Notes under the pieces: model-generated
Databases searched by the model: none
Seen by the model: only the letters and a program-made list of their open reading frames with translations
What the model was told of the DNA's origin: nothing
Part shown: piece by piece, positions 1 to 7,953 of the stretch
Layout of the letters: each line of letters opens with the position of its first letter
How positions within the stretch are numbered: position 1 is the stretch's first letter
Source of the DNA: Methanobacteriota archaeon
Lineage (GTDB): Archaea; Thermoplasmatota; Poseidoniia; Poseidoniales; Poseidoniaceae
Assembly (NCBI GenBank): GCA_002727485.1
Contig: PBXE01000001.1
Location: forward strand, 10,503 to 34,631
Length of the DNA: 24,129 nt
Reading direction: 5' to 3'
Translations under genes and position numbers: made by a program

Positions 1-384
1 GGCTCTTTGATAGACGTCAGTCACATCATCATTGATAGTTCTCTTAGCAATCTCGAGAGAATTTGTTGCAGCAGGTAAAGCCGGAACACGACAAATAGCA
101 TCTGCGATACCGAGTGAAATTACACCAAAATAATGTGTATATCCCGATTGATTGAACTCGGTCACTATAATTTCGTGTCTACCCCAGTCTTCTTTTGTTA
201 CATCATATTCATGACTTGATGCCCAATATGATTTTTCTTTGTCTTCTTCCGTTGGATTAGATTGTAACGCTTTGCTAATAATGCCGAAGTCTGCTAGTAC
301 CTTTGGCATTATGTGGCTATCTTCCAACTTACAGATGTGTTCTAATCCATCTCTGTGATATCTACAATTTTCTATTATATCCAT
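1..384 (-). CDS. Hypothetical protein, 3' end cut by window edge
   Basis: Open frame of 128 codons from ATG at 384 to the window edge with no stop, so the C-terminus is missing. A Shine-Dalgarno site (AAGGAGATGATTG then ATG) fixes the start. The gene begins 15 bases after the stop of the NERD-S1 gene, so the two are almost certainly co-transcribed. The visible part starts MDIIENCRYHRDGLEHICKL and has mixed charged and hydrophobic segments, a His/Cys-containing start (C7, H10, H16, C18), and no signal peptide or membrane segment. I recognise no family. The early Cys/His spacing could be a metal site, but that is only a guess. Confidence 0.75.
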   Translation of the reverse strand, partial: MDIIENCRYHRDGLEHICKLEDSHIMPKVLADFGIISKALQSNPTEEDKEKSYWASSHEYDVTKEDWGRHEIIVTEFNQSGYTHYFGVISLGIADAICRVPALPAATNSLEIAKRTINDDVTDVYQRA

Positions 385-399
385 TCAATCATCTCCTTA

Positions 400-1632
400 T
401 CATGGTAGCCCGAGTATGATTCTTCCATCATCCTTTATCTTGAGTATTTTGACATCAATGCCCTGCCCAACAGCATATAGTGCATTGAAAAACTCAGGAT
501 TAATATCTGAAAGATGAGAGGTTGACAGCAAACCTTTCTGTGCTTTTGGAACTATTTCCACAAGAAGGCTATGGGTTCTTCCATCGTTTTGTAAGTGACT
601 TAGAACGGTACGGTTCTGCAAAATCATACCAACTGTGAAATTGGTACAAGAATTCTGTTCACAACTATCAAGATCAGTCTCTTTGATGAAGGTGGTATTG
701 TTATCATCTAGTCTGTTGATAGGATTCAATTGCATCTCCATTTCCCTACCTTGATTGCCAAAACGAATTTCTTTCAAATGTTCTAGCCTAATTGAAGATT
801 TACCACCCCATGGCTCATTAATAGTTAATGACAGGCCATTAGGTCTGATTATGCGAGTTTCAACCTCGCCATCCCAATTGGTAATTTTTAGTAAAAGCCT
901 AGGTCCTCTAATGAATGAGAGTAATTTCCCGCCAACGATTGAAATATCGATTGATTGAACTTTTTCTCTAGTAAATTCTAGGGGAATGGAAACGAAGTCT
1001 CCAGCAATGAATTGCCCACCGTCATAAGTGACTTTGTCATACCTCCCAAAAATCTCAATTGTTTTTGTTATTTGTGACAATTGGCTTTCAGGTAGTTCTT
1101 GAGACCCAGCTTGTAACATATCTATTGCTTGATGTAATTTTTTTGTTTTGCATACATGACGCATTTTCTTCACTTCTTGCGAAGGGGTACATTTTGGATG
1201 TGCAAGAACAACCATTGGAAAAACATCTAATTCAGCATTACCAGTAAGTGATCGTAACCACCGCGACAAATGTTTGACCTTGTTTTGTATATGGGGCAAT
1301 ACTGGTTTGTGGCTGTCAGACTCTACGAGTTTCTTTTGGGCAACATCTTCATTGTGTTTGATTATCTCCCAACCCCAATTTTTGGTTTCTATACCAATTA
1401 CACCGCGAGTGGTTACGATTATGCAATCAATCTCTCCTGCACCACGGCGTCGGTCTGGATCCAAGATTCTAATTCCTTGAAATACTTTTATTACGTTAGG
1501 GTGACATTTCGCAAACTCTGCAACATCATCCTCAGCAGAGAATGCTTTGATTTCTCTAGGTGCCCCCTTAGTATTCCTCGCAGTTATCGTGTTTTGATAC
1601 CAATTCCATCGTTGATTTAGTTTATTTATCAT
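400..1632 (-). CDS. NERD nuclease-related domain fused to C-terminal S1 RNA-binding domain
   Basis: 410 aa. Residues about 34-150 match the NERD domain (restriction-endonuclease-like fold): a Gly-Glu-Ile-Asp strand (E67, D69), then a hydrophobic strand ending Glu-Thr-Lys (E82, K84), the D...ExK arrangement expected of an active nuclease core. Residues about 335-410 match an S1/OB fold: it opens VGMILQNRTV, continues GLLSTSHLSD, and ends GQGIDVKILKI then DDGRIILG. The middle (150-330) is unassigned. NERD proteins are believed to act in nucleic-acid processing, and S1 binds RNA or ssDNA, so an RNA-directed or co-transcriptional nuclease role is inferred. An in-frame TTG at 1638 is possible, but ATG at 1632 lies about 19 nt below the predicted transcription start. 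It is followed 15 nt later by the next gene. Sure of NERD, fairly sure of S1, unsure of role. Confidence 0.8.
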   Translation of the reverse strand: MINKLNQRWNWYQNTITARNTKGAPREIKAFSAEDDVAEFAKCHPNVIKVFQGIRILDPDRRRGAGEIDCIIVTTRGVIGIETKNWGWEIIKHNEDVAQKKLVESDSHKPVLPHIQNKVKHLSRWLRSLTGNAELDVFPMVVLAHPKCTPSQEVKKMRHVCKTKKLHQAIDMLQAGSQELPESQLSQITKTIEIFGRYDKVTYDGGQFIAGDFVSIPLEFTREKVQSIDISIVGGKLLSFIRGPRLLLKITNWDGEVETRIIRPNGLSLTINEPWGGKSSIRLEHLKEIRFGNQGREMEMQLNPINRLDDNNTTFIKETDLDSCEQNSCTNFTVGMILQNRTVLSHLQNDGRTHSLLVEIVPKAQKGLLSTSHLSDINPEFFNALYAVGQGIDVKILKIKDDGRIILGLP

Positions 1633-1673
1633 ATACAATCGCCTTTGCTACAATTAATAATGGATTAACTGAC

Positions 1674-1688
1674 ATATAAAGAAAGGAA
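1674..1688 (-). promoter_or_regulatory. BRE/TATA promoter of the NERD-S1 gene
   Basis: On the minus strand this reads TTCCTTTCTTTATAT, identical over 15 bases to the promoter at 10256-10270. A start site about 23 nt downstream would be near 1651, leaving a leader of roughly 19 nt before ATG 1632. It sits in the 84-nt gap after the 113-aa gene, so the NERD-S1 pair has its own promoter. Confidence 0.6.
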
Positions 1689-1722
1689 CTTCTAATGTCA
1701 TCAACCAGTTGTCGGTATTTGT

Positions 1723-2064
1723 TTACTCTTTCTCGACAATTTTCAACATCTCGAAGGTCTTCTCATCGTGACCCCAAAGTACCTTTCCTGGTTCAAGGAA
1801 CATGAAGTATTTGGTTTGAAAATCGGTTCCTAAGTCTGGATGCTCGTCTTCCAAAATTATTCTAATCCTGTCACTATATCCACCAAGGGTTCCTGTACAA
1901 GCCTTACCTTTGATTCCATCAACCAATACTGGGTGCATTTGTTCAAAAAAATTGACCGTTTTCGGCAAGTCTTCATCGAATGGATGGACATCATTTTCTA
2001 TCATCAAACTGTTCTCTGTCGCTGGTATTGTATTCATTTCATTTTGTTCTTCATTATTTTTCAT
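1723..2064 (-). CDS. Small acidic hypothetical protein
   Basis: 113 aa, ATG at 2064, one base after the TGA of the phosphatase gene, with GGAGAG upstream, so it is translated from the same message. The N-terminal 40 residues are polar and acidic and look unstructured. Residues about 50-110 hold a compact region with DRIRIILEDEHPDLG and a final KTFEMLKIVEKE. No Cys cluster, membrane segment or catalytic motif is visible, and I recognise no family. Its position directly behind a PPP phosphatase suggests a partner or regulator, but this is inference only. Confidence 0.75.
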   Translation of the reverse strand: MKNNEEQNEMNTIPATENSLMIENDVHPFDEDLPKTVNFFEQMHPVLVDGIKGKACTGTLGGYSDRIRIILEDEHPDLGTDFQTKYFMFLEPGKVLWGHDEKTFEMLKIVEKE

Positions 2065-2065
2065 A

Positions 2066-2857
2066 TCAATCTCTCCTTTTTTGTTTTATTATTTCTCCCG
2101 TTTGTAAATTTATTGCTGTCAATTGCGGGTCATTACCTCCATAACAACAGGAATCAATTCCTATTGCCGCAGCTCTTCCGTTAGGCAGTTCAGCATCAGA
2201 TTCCCAAACCTCAGTTTGACTTAATCCAAACATCGGCATTGGTGAATGACCAAAAATAACAGTTCTTTTGTTATCAATCGGGAATATTGTTTCATGGAAA
2301 TCTCTCCTAACCCACATCAGTGTTTCTTTTGATTGAAGGTCAGGGGCGAGATCATGAGGCATGTAGCCTGCATGCACTAGTCTGAATTCATCTAAGACAA
2401 TGTGATGGGGCAGTGAATCTAGCCAAGCAAGATCCTTGCCTCCTCTTTTCTTCAGCATAAATTTGTTAATTTCGCCATTATCATCCTCGAATTCTTTGAT
2501 GTAAGAATTTACAGTTGCTCTGCCTCCATTATACATCCAAGCATGTTGGTCAGTACTAAGGTTTTCAAAATCAGAAGGGTCGAAGTTTTTCAGCATCATG
2601 TCTTCATGGTTACCCATGACAGCAAATATTTGTGGATTGTTTTTCACAATCGAAATCACTGTACTAGATTTAGGTCCTCTATCTACAAGATCTCCAAGTA
2701 AGACCACTCTGTCTAGAGTGTGTAAATTTAGTTTTTCAAATAACATTTCTAACGTATCTGCATGCCCGTGTACATCGCCTATCGCCCAAACATTGCCGCC
2801 ATTATCTAAACATGATTGCAACTCATTTTCAATTTCTGGATTTCGTCTAGCCTGCAT
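2066..2857 (-). CDS. PPP-family metallophosphatase (Ser/Thr phosphatase / ApaH-like)
   Basis: 263 aa. All signature blocks of the PPP superfamily are present: GDVHG at 27-31, GDLVDRG at 55-61, GNHED at 82-86, then a VHAGYMP block, an IFGHSPMP block and a C-terminal IDSCCYGG segment before the final strand, as in lambda PP and ApaH-like enzymes. The protein should carry a two-metal centre hydrolysing phosphoproteins or dinucleoside polyphosphates; which one cannot be told from sequence. The frame is open to 2956, but those 33 extra codons overlap the upstream gene and contain the GGGGAGGAATGG Shine-Dalgarno region, so ATG 2857 is chosen. It starts 4 bases after the upstream TGA. PPP genes are common in viruses and accessory regions. 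Confidence 0.9.
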   Translation of the reverse strand: MQARRNPEIENELQSCLDNGGNVWAIGDVHGHADTLEMLFEKLNLHTLDRVVLLGDLVDRGPKSSTVISIVKNNPQIFAVMGNHEDMMLKNFDPSDFENLSTDQHAWMYNGGRATVNSYIKEFEDDNGEINKFMLKKRGGKDLAWLDSLPHHIVLDEFRLVHAGYMPHDLAPDLQSKETLMWVRRDFHETIFPIDNKRTVIFGHSPMPMFGLSQTEVWESDAELPNGRAAAIGIDSCCYGGNDPQLTAINLQTGEIIKQKRRD

Positions 2858-2861
2858 AATA

Positions 2862-3503
2862 TCACGCCCATTCCTCCCCAAATCCATCAGATGCTCTATA
2901 CCAATGCATTTTATTGCAACAATTCGTAGGCAACAAACGGTAGTTTTCTGTGACAACCATTATTGTTCCAAATGGGACATCCCCCTTACAGTTTGGGCAG
3001 CAATCAAGCAAATCCTCAGCATCACAAATTGCAATGACTTCTTCCTTTTCATTCCCCTTAGTTCCGGTTATCGTAGATGGGACAGTAATGTTCCTCCCTA
3101 GCAAAGGAAATTTTTCAGAATCTCCTTCTCCATAATGGTAATATCCAAACGAATCAAAATTCTCAGCAATCATTGAATCTCCTGAAAAGAAAATAGCTCT
3201 TACATCATCGACCAAATAAAATTGGTTTGGAACATTGTGAACTCCAATGTCTACATCATCATCTTTCATAACTAACAATGCATCTCCTAGGAACAAATCA
3301 ACAAAGGATACTCTTGGAAGACGAGCCCTTCCTTTCCACCAACCATATTCATAGTCGATATTAACAGAAGTGCACAGTTTCTGAACCACTGCATTTCTTG
3401 CGGAACGGATAGCACGTTCTTTTCTCATTGATTCCTTGATGATAATCTCATCATCAACTCTGGCTACGATTCTCCAAATCTTTTTTTCACTATAATCATT
3501 CAT
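2862..3503 (-). CDS. Hypothetical protein with possible C-terminal zinc site
   Basis: 213 aa, ATG 3503 preceded by AGGTGATATT (Shine-Dalgarno). The N-terminal third is basic and helical (residues 10-45). The middle is rich in aspartate and aromatics. The C-terminus has CPNC at 169-172 followed by a Cys-Cys pair at 195-196 and H200, with spacing that fits a treble-clef or zinc-ribbon-like metal site. No catalytic motif is recognised. It leads a tight three-gene run (this gene, phosphatase, 113-aa protein), with gaps of 4 and 1 nt, so it probably works with the phosphatase. A 111-nt gap upstream separates it from the VWA gene. Family unknown. Confidence 0.8.
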   Translation of the reverse strand: MNDYSEKKIWRIVARVDDEIIIKESMRKERAIRSARNAVVQKLCTSVNIDYEYGWWKGRARLPRVSFVDLFLGDALLVMKDDDVDIGVHNVPNQFYLVDDVRAIFFSGDSMIAENFDSFGYYHYGEGDSEKFPLLGRNITVPSTITGTKGNEKEEVIAICDAEDLLDCCPNCKGDVPFGTIMVVTENYRLLPTNCCNKMHWYRASDGFGEEWA

Positions 3504-3598
3504 AATATCACCTAAATCAATTTTTATTCGTAAGATATTGAAACAAGTAAACTACAATTCTTGCATCATTCTTACAAACATTAGTGCCCTTCGACTCT

Positions 3599-3613
3599 TT
3601 TAAACCCAAGGAA
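3599..3613 (-). promoter_or_regulatory. Possible promoter of the 213-aa/phosphatase operon
   Basis: Minus-strand TTCCTTGGGTTTAAA lies in the 111-nt gap after the VWA gene. Its left half equals the TTCCTT of the other promoters here and TTTAAA could be the TATA box. The predicted start near 3576 would give a leader of about 70 nt. A small 6-bp inverted repeat (GGAAAT/ATTTCC, 3610-3626) overlaps the VWA stop codon. Confidence 0.3.
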
Positions 3614-3614
3614 A

Positions 3615-4904
3615 TCATTTATTTCCTATGTTTAAGGGAATTGATCTCCCCCATGGAGCAGGTTGTACACCCCCTTCTATAACGCCCCATATCACTGGAT
3701 AATTTGGAGAATGTTTGGGAGCAGGGCCAAACCCGTCTGTCAAGAATAGTAGCACTTCAGGCTCTTGGGTATCTTGTGAAATTAACTTGAAAACAGGAAT
3801 AAAATCTGTACCACCGCCTCCTTTTAATTTGAAGTTGTCTGGCAAAAACGGATTTTGCAGATCGTATGTGGTATCTTCGTGGATATGCATGTCACATTGA
3901 ATTAATCTTAGTTCATATCCTCCGAAACTGTTCAAAATAGCTTGTACTTCGCTGACAAATGTTTTGACAATATCTCCTGTTGTAGAACCACTTGTATCGA
4001 TTGCTATCACGATGTTCAATTGTTTGTCTTTTCTTAGGGATGGCAAGTACATTTTCTTGTACACATGGCGTCTATTAGGAGGTAGCCATTTCCTAGTACT
4101 ATCAAACATTGGTGTCAAAAATTGTCTGAGAATTTCTTTCCAATCCATTTCTGACCGGAACAGTTCATCAAGTCTTTTTTGATACACACCCATATCCACT
4201 CCTTTTGAAGCACATTGTTGCGCGGCGGCCATCATCTTGTTCTTCCAGTCCTTCCAAACATCATCTGTACGATTGGGAGTAAAATCTGAGTCAACCTTCG
4301 CAGTGATATCACCATTACTGTCGACCTCAACTGTCGACCAACCATCTGTACCTTTTCCTGGATCATTTTCTGAACCTTCTTTTTGCACTACATCATGTTG
4401 GTCTAAACATTGACCACGCATCTCGATTGTTCCGTCTTTTATTTTTTCAAAAACAGTTTCAGCGGATTCACCCTTGTATTGGCGATAAAGTACGGCATGG
4501 CTTGGTACTACAAATCCATCATCCTCTAGCAGGCAATTAACTTCGTGGTCTATTGCATGATTCCACATTTCATGGTCTTCAATTCGTCCATGCTCTCTTG
4601 TGAAATGGGACATTCCGCAATGCCATATCTCATGAGCTAAAATTGTCAATCTTTCATCAATAGTTAGTTCTTCCAAAAAGTGTGGGTTGAAGAAAATTCT
4701 TTTTCCATCGGTTGCAGCCGTGGGACATCTGTAATCTACAACTGGTATAAGTTCCAAATTCATCGCTAATGTGCCCATAAAAGGCCTCCAATTGAGTAAT
4801 TTCATTCTATCATTAGACCAATCTTCAAGAGACTTCAGTTTAACTTCCTCATCCGCTTCTGTAGGAGGTTTGAAGCTAACAGATTTATCAGAGATTTTTG
4901 TCAC
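3615..4904 (-). CDS. DUF2201-type metallopeptidase-like + VWA domain protein
   Basis: 429 aa with two parts. The N-terminal part has a zincin signature, HEIWH at 91-95 inside LTILAHEIWHCGMSHF, followed by more His/Glu (HEMWNHAIDHEVN) that could give a third ligand. The C-terminal part is a VWA-like domain with an intact MIDAS: DTSGS at 303-307, GGTD at 364-367 and LTDG near 389-392. This is the DUF2201 architecture, known to pair with MoxR AAA+ ATPases in chaperone or remodelling modules. The GTG at 4904 is preferred: GAGGTGG lies just upstream, whereas GTG 4913 would sit inside that site. The gene starts 10 nt past the end of the MoxR gene. The peptidase may be active or only a metal-binding scaffold. 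Confidence 0.9.
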   Translation of the reverse strand: MTKISDKSVSFKPPTEADEEVKLKSLEDWSNDRMKLLNWRPFMGTLAMNLELIPVVDYRCPTAATDGKRIFFNPHFLEELTIDERLTILAHEIWHCGMSHFTREHGRIEDHEMWNHAIDHEVNCLLEDDGFVVPSHAVLYRQYKGESAETVFEKIKDGTIEMRGQCLDQHDVVQKEGSENDPGKGTDGWSTVEVDSNGDITAKVDSDFTPNRTDDVWKDWKNKMMAAAQQCASKGVDMGVYQKRLDELFRSEMDWKEILRQFLTPMFDSTRKWLPPNRRHVYKKMYLPSLRKDKQLNIVIAIDTSGSTTGDIVKTFVSEVQAILNSFGGYELRLIQCDMHIHEDTTYDLQNPFLPDNFKLKGGGGTDFIPVFKLISQDTQEPEVLLFLTDGFGPAPKHSPNYPVIWGVIEGGVQPAPWGRSIPLNIGNK

Positions 4905-4914
4905 TTTTACCACC

Positions 4915-6003
4915 TCAAATTATAATTTTGGATTCAATAATTTCATGTTTAGGATGGTCAAATAGCGCCATCAGGAAATCATCTTTGTTTTCACTATCCA
5001 TAACTAGTGTAATGTCATGATAAATCAACTGAATCCAATCATTAGGGAAAGACAGTAAGATGTCAATAAATCCGTTTAATATGGAAATAGGGTCTTCATG
5101 TTGACGCATTGTGTGTATCAATGCAGATAGCATAGCATATCTTCTATCTGCTCTTCCAGGAATTTTTGGTTTGATGTCACCTTCCAACATTTTCCTTATG
5201 TCAGGAATATTCTCACTCCATTGCAAGAATGCCATGAATTCTATTGCCGTAGGCTCCCCAATCAAACCCTCAACAATGATCTGAATAATATCGTCTGAAA
5301 GATTGTACTCTTTCGCTAACTTAACTTCCATAGAAACTCTCTCCCAACTTCTCGGGCTTGGCCATCCACGTTCCTTATTACCACTCATGTCAAACAATTT
5401 TTGTGGCATATATCGAATGAATCCAAGTACACTAGGGTCAAGGTTTTGAACGAGCCCCCAATCTAACCAACTTTTTGTGTTTGAACCAATTTCTATGTGA
5501 CAGAATCGATTTGCTAAAGCACTTGACATTGTTCTAGATACAGCACTATCACTTGTTCTGTTTCCTGCTGCAACGATATACCATCCGTCTGGCACCTCAT
5601 ACAACTGACCCAATCTTCTATCGAGAATGAATTCGTATGCTGCGACCTGTAGGGTGCTGTCTGCTGCTGTAATTTCGTCGAATAAAATGATGCCACGCTT
5701 TGGAGTGCCATCTACTTCTTCTCTTGGCCAATCAGAAGAAACTATCCAATCAATACCTTGTTTGTCATCTCTTGGAACCGGTAATCCTCTAATATCTACA
5801 GGCTCTCTCTGTGCTAACCTAACGTCAATGAAACCGATGTTATGTTTCTTGCATATATCTTTGATAAAAGTCGACTTTCCAACACCTGGTGGACCCCAAA
5901 TCATAAGAGGAGGGATACCACAAGACAGGCTTGGATTTTCCCATAGTATCTTTAGTTGGTGTTCCAAAAGTTGTTTTGCTTTCTCAATACTTGTTTTATT
6001 CAT
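4915..6003 (-). CDS. MoxR-type AAA+ ATPase
   Basis: 362 aa. Walker A GPPGVGKS at 37-44, Walker B IILFDE at 105-110, sensor 1 in AAGNR (N148) and ALANRF (R166, likely arginine finger) give a complete AAA+ core. The insert between helices and the sequence around VDIRGLP resemble MoxR/RavA-type ATPases. It should form a ring that uses ATP to act on a client together with the VWA protein encoded next. ATG 6003 follows the previous TGA by one base, with GAGGT upstream, so translation is coupled. The C-terminal 130 residues are helical and specific to this family member. Confident in family; the client is unknown. Confidence 0.9.
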   Translation of the reverse strand: MNKTSIEKAKQLLEHQLKILWENPSLSCGIPPLMIWGPPGVGKSTFIKDICKKHNIGFIDVRLAQREPVDIRGLPVPRDDKQGIDWIVSSDWPREEVDGTPKRGIILFDEITAADSTLQVAAYEFILDRRLGQLYEVPDGWYIVAAGNRTSDSAVSRTMSSALANRFCHIEIGSNTKSWLDWGLVQNLDPSVLGFIRYMPQKLFDMSGNKERGWPSPRSWERVSMEVKLAKEYNLSDDIIQIIVEGLIGEPTAIEFMAFLQWSENIPDIRKMLEGDIKPKIPGRADRRYAMLSALIHTMRQHEDPISILNGFIDILLSFPNDWIQLIYHDITLVMDSENKDDFLMALFDHPKHEIIESKIII

Positions 6004-6004
6004 C

Positions 6005-7771
6005 TCAATACCTCATTTTTAAGTTCCAATTACTAACATATGGCCATTTCGGATATGGTACCTTACCGGTCTCGAAGGCACGCCTTCCAGCTACCGCAAC
6101 AGCGTTAATAGCATTGGACTGTGAAACAGTGAACCCCTTATCAGAAGAAATTCTTCGCAAAGCCAATCTGGCTTTGGGGGAGTCAATTTGGTGGATTACG
6201 CCAATTAAAAGAGCAACTTTGACCCAAGATTCAACCTGCATCGATGAAATTCCCTTGATTAGTTCCCCAACGATTTTTGAGTCGACTATTTTTGAAACCC
6301 CTAGGTGTAAAATAGTGAATTCGCAACAGTATGGATCTTGATTTATCATTGGATTTGTATAGAGCATTTCTACAAGGTGATTGATTTTACGTTCTGCCCC
6401 TTCACTACGTCCGGACTTGTTAGCAGCACTCAGTATAGAAACAATCAGATTTCTTACGAACTCGCTTTTTCCTAGATGTGTTCTATAACCCTTCGAGTAC
6501 TGATTTGATTCTACTTCAATCTGCTTAGTTATGAAATCCAAACCCATGTCACAGTTCAGCCATATTTCTAGATCGAGTCTTCCAAATGGCATTATTGCGT
6601 TGTTAGGTACTTCCCATTCGTCCTTATTAGAACTGGTCAATTGGTTCCATTTCCCTCCTAAATAACCGTCATTTACAGATTCAGTAACCAACTTAGGCAT
6701 GTTAATATTTAATCTCAAAATATTTTTCCTTGTTTGAAGAATTAACTTCTCATCAAAGCCCTGACTAATCAGAGAAGAGAGGATTCGCATAGCGATATAT
6801 TGTTGGAAATGAGATAATTGACAATCACACCACTCTTGAAATACAGAATATCGCTTGTTGTCTTGTAGAATCAAATCAATCATTTTACTCACACACACTC
6901 CCTGTGAAACTTCATCTATCGATAGACCGAGTTTTTCGGAAAAATCACACAAGCCGCCAGGGCCATCGTATGAGTGCGGAGTGAGTTTAATCCCTCCCAT
7001 ATCTAAGCAACTTCTTATTTCACTCGGAGAGATATCGGCCTCGAAGTGCTTTATCTGAAGCATTGCAACTTTGAGTTCATACCATTCCGGAGCTTCGTGC
7101 CAAAATCCACCGATTCCGACTGCAGAAACATCTTTTGGCTTAGGTTTGACAGACAATCTGTCACCAAAACCTTTCAAAGATTTCAGACCATAGCACTGAT
7201 TTATTCTGCAGGATAGAACTCTTTTGTCGATTTTAATCGAATTTATTTCTGAGCAATCATAGATGTTTAGAGATCTAATTACTCCTTCGCCTCCAATTTG
7301 CAAATTTTTTGCTGTAGAGTCGCCAATTACGACGATATGTGAGTGAGACCCCCTGATAGAAACTTCATCAGTATCGTCTGTGAATAGAATTAATGCATCG
7401 GCTTCCTGACTAATGAAATCCTTTGTATTCGAAATCTGTAGACTATTGATTTCATCAAAAGGTAATGTCGGATTCGATGCATATCTATGTAGCGAATATT
7501 GTTTGTTATTGTGTTGAATACGTACCTCTTCAATTGGCCCATTGACAATGATGGAATGTTTTGGGAAACAACTGAAAACCAGAGTTAAACCAATATTCTT
7601 GACTGTAATCTCCTTCAATGAGTCTACTTCTCGAAGATGTAGTGTTCCGAATGATTTCGTATCAATCTCAAGACTTTTTACATCGTGGCCTAGGAAGTGG
7701 GTATCCTGTCTAATTTCATCAATACAAAACCTTGTATCTCCAGGGGTTGCTTTGTATATTGTCGAACTCAT
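6005..7771 (-). CDS. Large unknown protein heading the MoxR/VWA operon
   Basis: 588 aa, ATG 7771 preceded by a perfect GGAGGTGA site. I recognise no family. Residues about 25-215 are built of short hydrophobic strands in a loose repeat (for example SLEIDTK, LHLREVDSLKEITVKN, SLNIYDCSEINSIKID, CRINQCYGLKSLKGFG), which looks like a beta-solenoid or irregular leucine-rich fold. Residues about 230-588 are mostly helical, including a W-rich turn (GGFWHEAPEW) at the junction. No signal peptide or membrane span. Being the first full-size gene of an operon with MoxR and VWA/metallopeptidase, it may be the client, sensor or adaptor of that machine (inference). A mini-gene overlaps its start. Confidence 0.85.
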   Translation of the reverse strand: MSSTIYKATPGDTRFCIDEIRQDTHFLGHDVKSLEIDTKSFGTLHLREVDSLKEITVKNIGLTLVFSCFPKHSIIVNGPIEEVRIQHNNKQYSLHRYASNPTLPFDEINSLQISNTKDFISQEADALILFTDDTDEVSIRGSHSHIVVIGDSTAKNLQIGGEGVIRSLNIYDCSEINSIKIDKRVLSCRINQCYGLKSLKGFGDRLSVKPKPKDVSAVGIGGFWHEAPEWYELKVAMLQIKHFEADISPSEIRSCLDMGGIKLTPHSYDGPGGLCDFSEKLGLSIDEVSQGVCVSKMIDLILQDNKRYSVFQEWCDCQLSHFQQYIAMRILSSLISQGFDEKLILQTRKNILRLNINMPKLVTESVNDGYLGGKWNQLTSSNKDEWEVPNNAIMPFGRLDLEIWLNCDMGLDFITKQIEVESNQYSKGYRTHLGKSEFVRNLIVSILSAANKSGRSEGAERKINHLVEMLYTNPMINQDPYCCEFTILHLGVSKIVDSKIVGELIKGISSMQVESWVKVALLIGVIHQIDSPKARLALRRISSDKGFTVSQSNAINAVAVAGRRAFETGKVPYPKWPYVSNWNLKMRY

Positions 7772-7887
7772 ATTTCTTCACCTCCGGCCACACTAGTATA
7801 CTTCCACAGGGGTTGGTATAAACCTAAGGAAAAAGGAGCAAAATTTTGCTCCGCCTTAGGAAAAATTGCATAGATTCCCCCCGCCAT
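7768..7887 (-). CDS. 39-aa leaderless mini-gene overlapping the 588-aa gene
   Basis: ATG at 7887 opens 39 codons (MAGGIYAIFPKAEQNF... ending VAGGEEI) and stops with a TGA that overlaps the next ATG as ATGA. Support: a TATA box edge lies exactly 23 nt upstream, the same spacing as two other genes here; the start context GATATTATGGC is identical to that of the gene at 17677; and the stop-start overlap implies translational coupling. Its codons also encode the GGAGGTGA site of the next gene and a strong hairpin. It may be a leader peptide, a small partner protein, or a chance frame within a leader RNA. The peptide is hydrophobic and aromatic, with two Gly-Gly pairs, and resembles nothing I know. 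Confidence 0.45.
   Translation of the reverse strand: MAGGIYAIFPKAEQNFAPFSLGLYQPLWKYTSVAGGEEI
7823..7860 (-). terminator. Terminator/attenuator-like hairpin in the leader
   Basis: An uninterrupted 18-bp palindrome (GGAGCAAAATTTTGCTCC, 7835-7852) is followed on the minus strand by TTTTT, and the whole is bracketed by CCTAAGG/CCTTAGG arms (7823-7829 and 7854-7860). It could end the radical SAM transcript, or stop part of the transcription starting near 7887. It lies inside the 39-codon frame, so translation could affect its folding. Confidence 0.6.
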
Positions 7888-7909
7888 AATATCTAATGTC
7901 TTGATTGGT

Positions 7910-7924
7910 ATTTAATGAAAGGAA
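7910..7924 (-). promoter_or_regulatory. BRE/TATA promoter of the mini-gene and MoxR/VWA operon
   Basis: Minus-strand TTCCTTTCATTAAAT differs at two positions from the element at 10256-10270 and 1674-1688. Its TATA edge is 23 nt above ATG 7887, predicting transcription to begin at that ATG. A second, weaker TATA-like stretch (TTTATACC, near 7816-7823) lies about 45 nt above ATG 7771. Confidence 0.6.
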
Positions 7925-7953
7925 ATCACAAATTGTAGATCTCAAAAATCCAT

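Noticed and set aside
2858..2956. 33-codon N-terminal extension of the phosphatase
   Set aside because: It overlaps the upstream gene, includes the Shine-Dalgarno region of ATG 2857, and adds nothing resembling the PPP family.
3550..3581. 9-codon frame (ATG 3581) in the gap upstream of the 213-aa gene
   Set aside because: Too short, no ribosome site, and its distance to the TATA-like box does not match the leaderless spacing.
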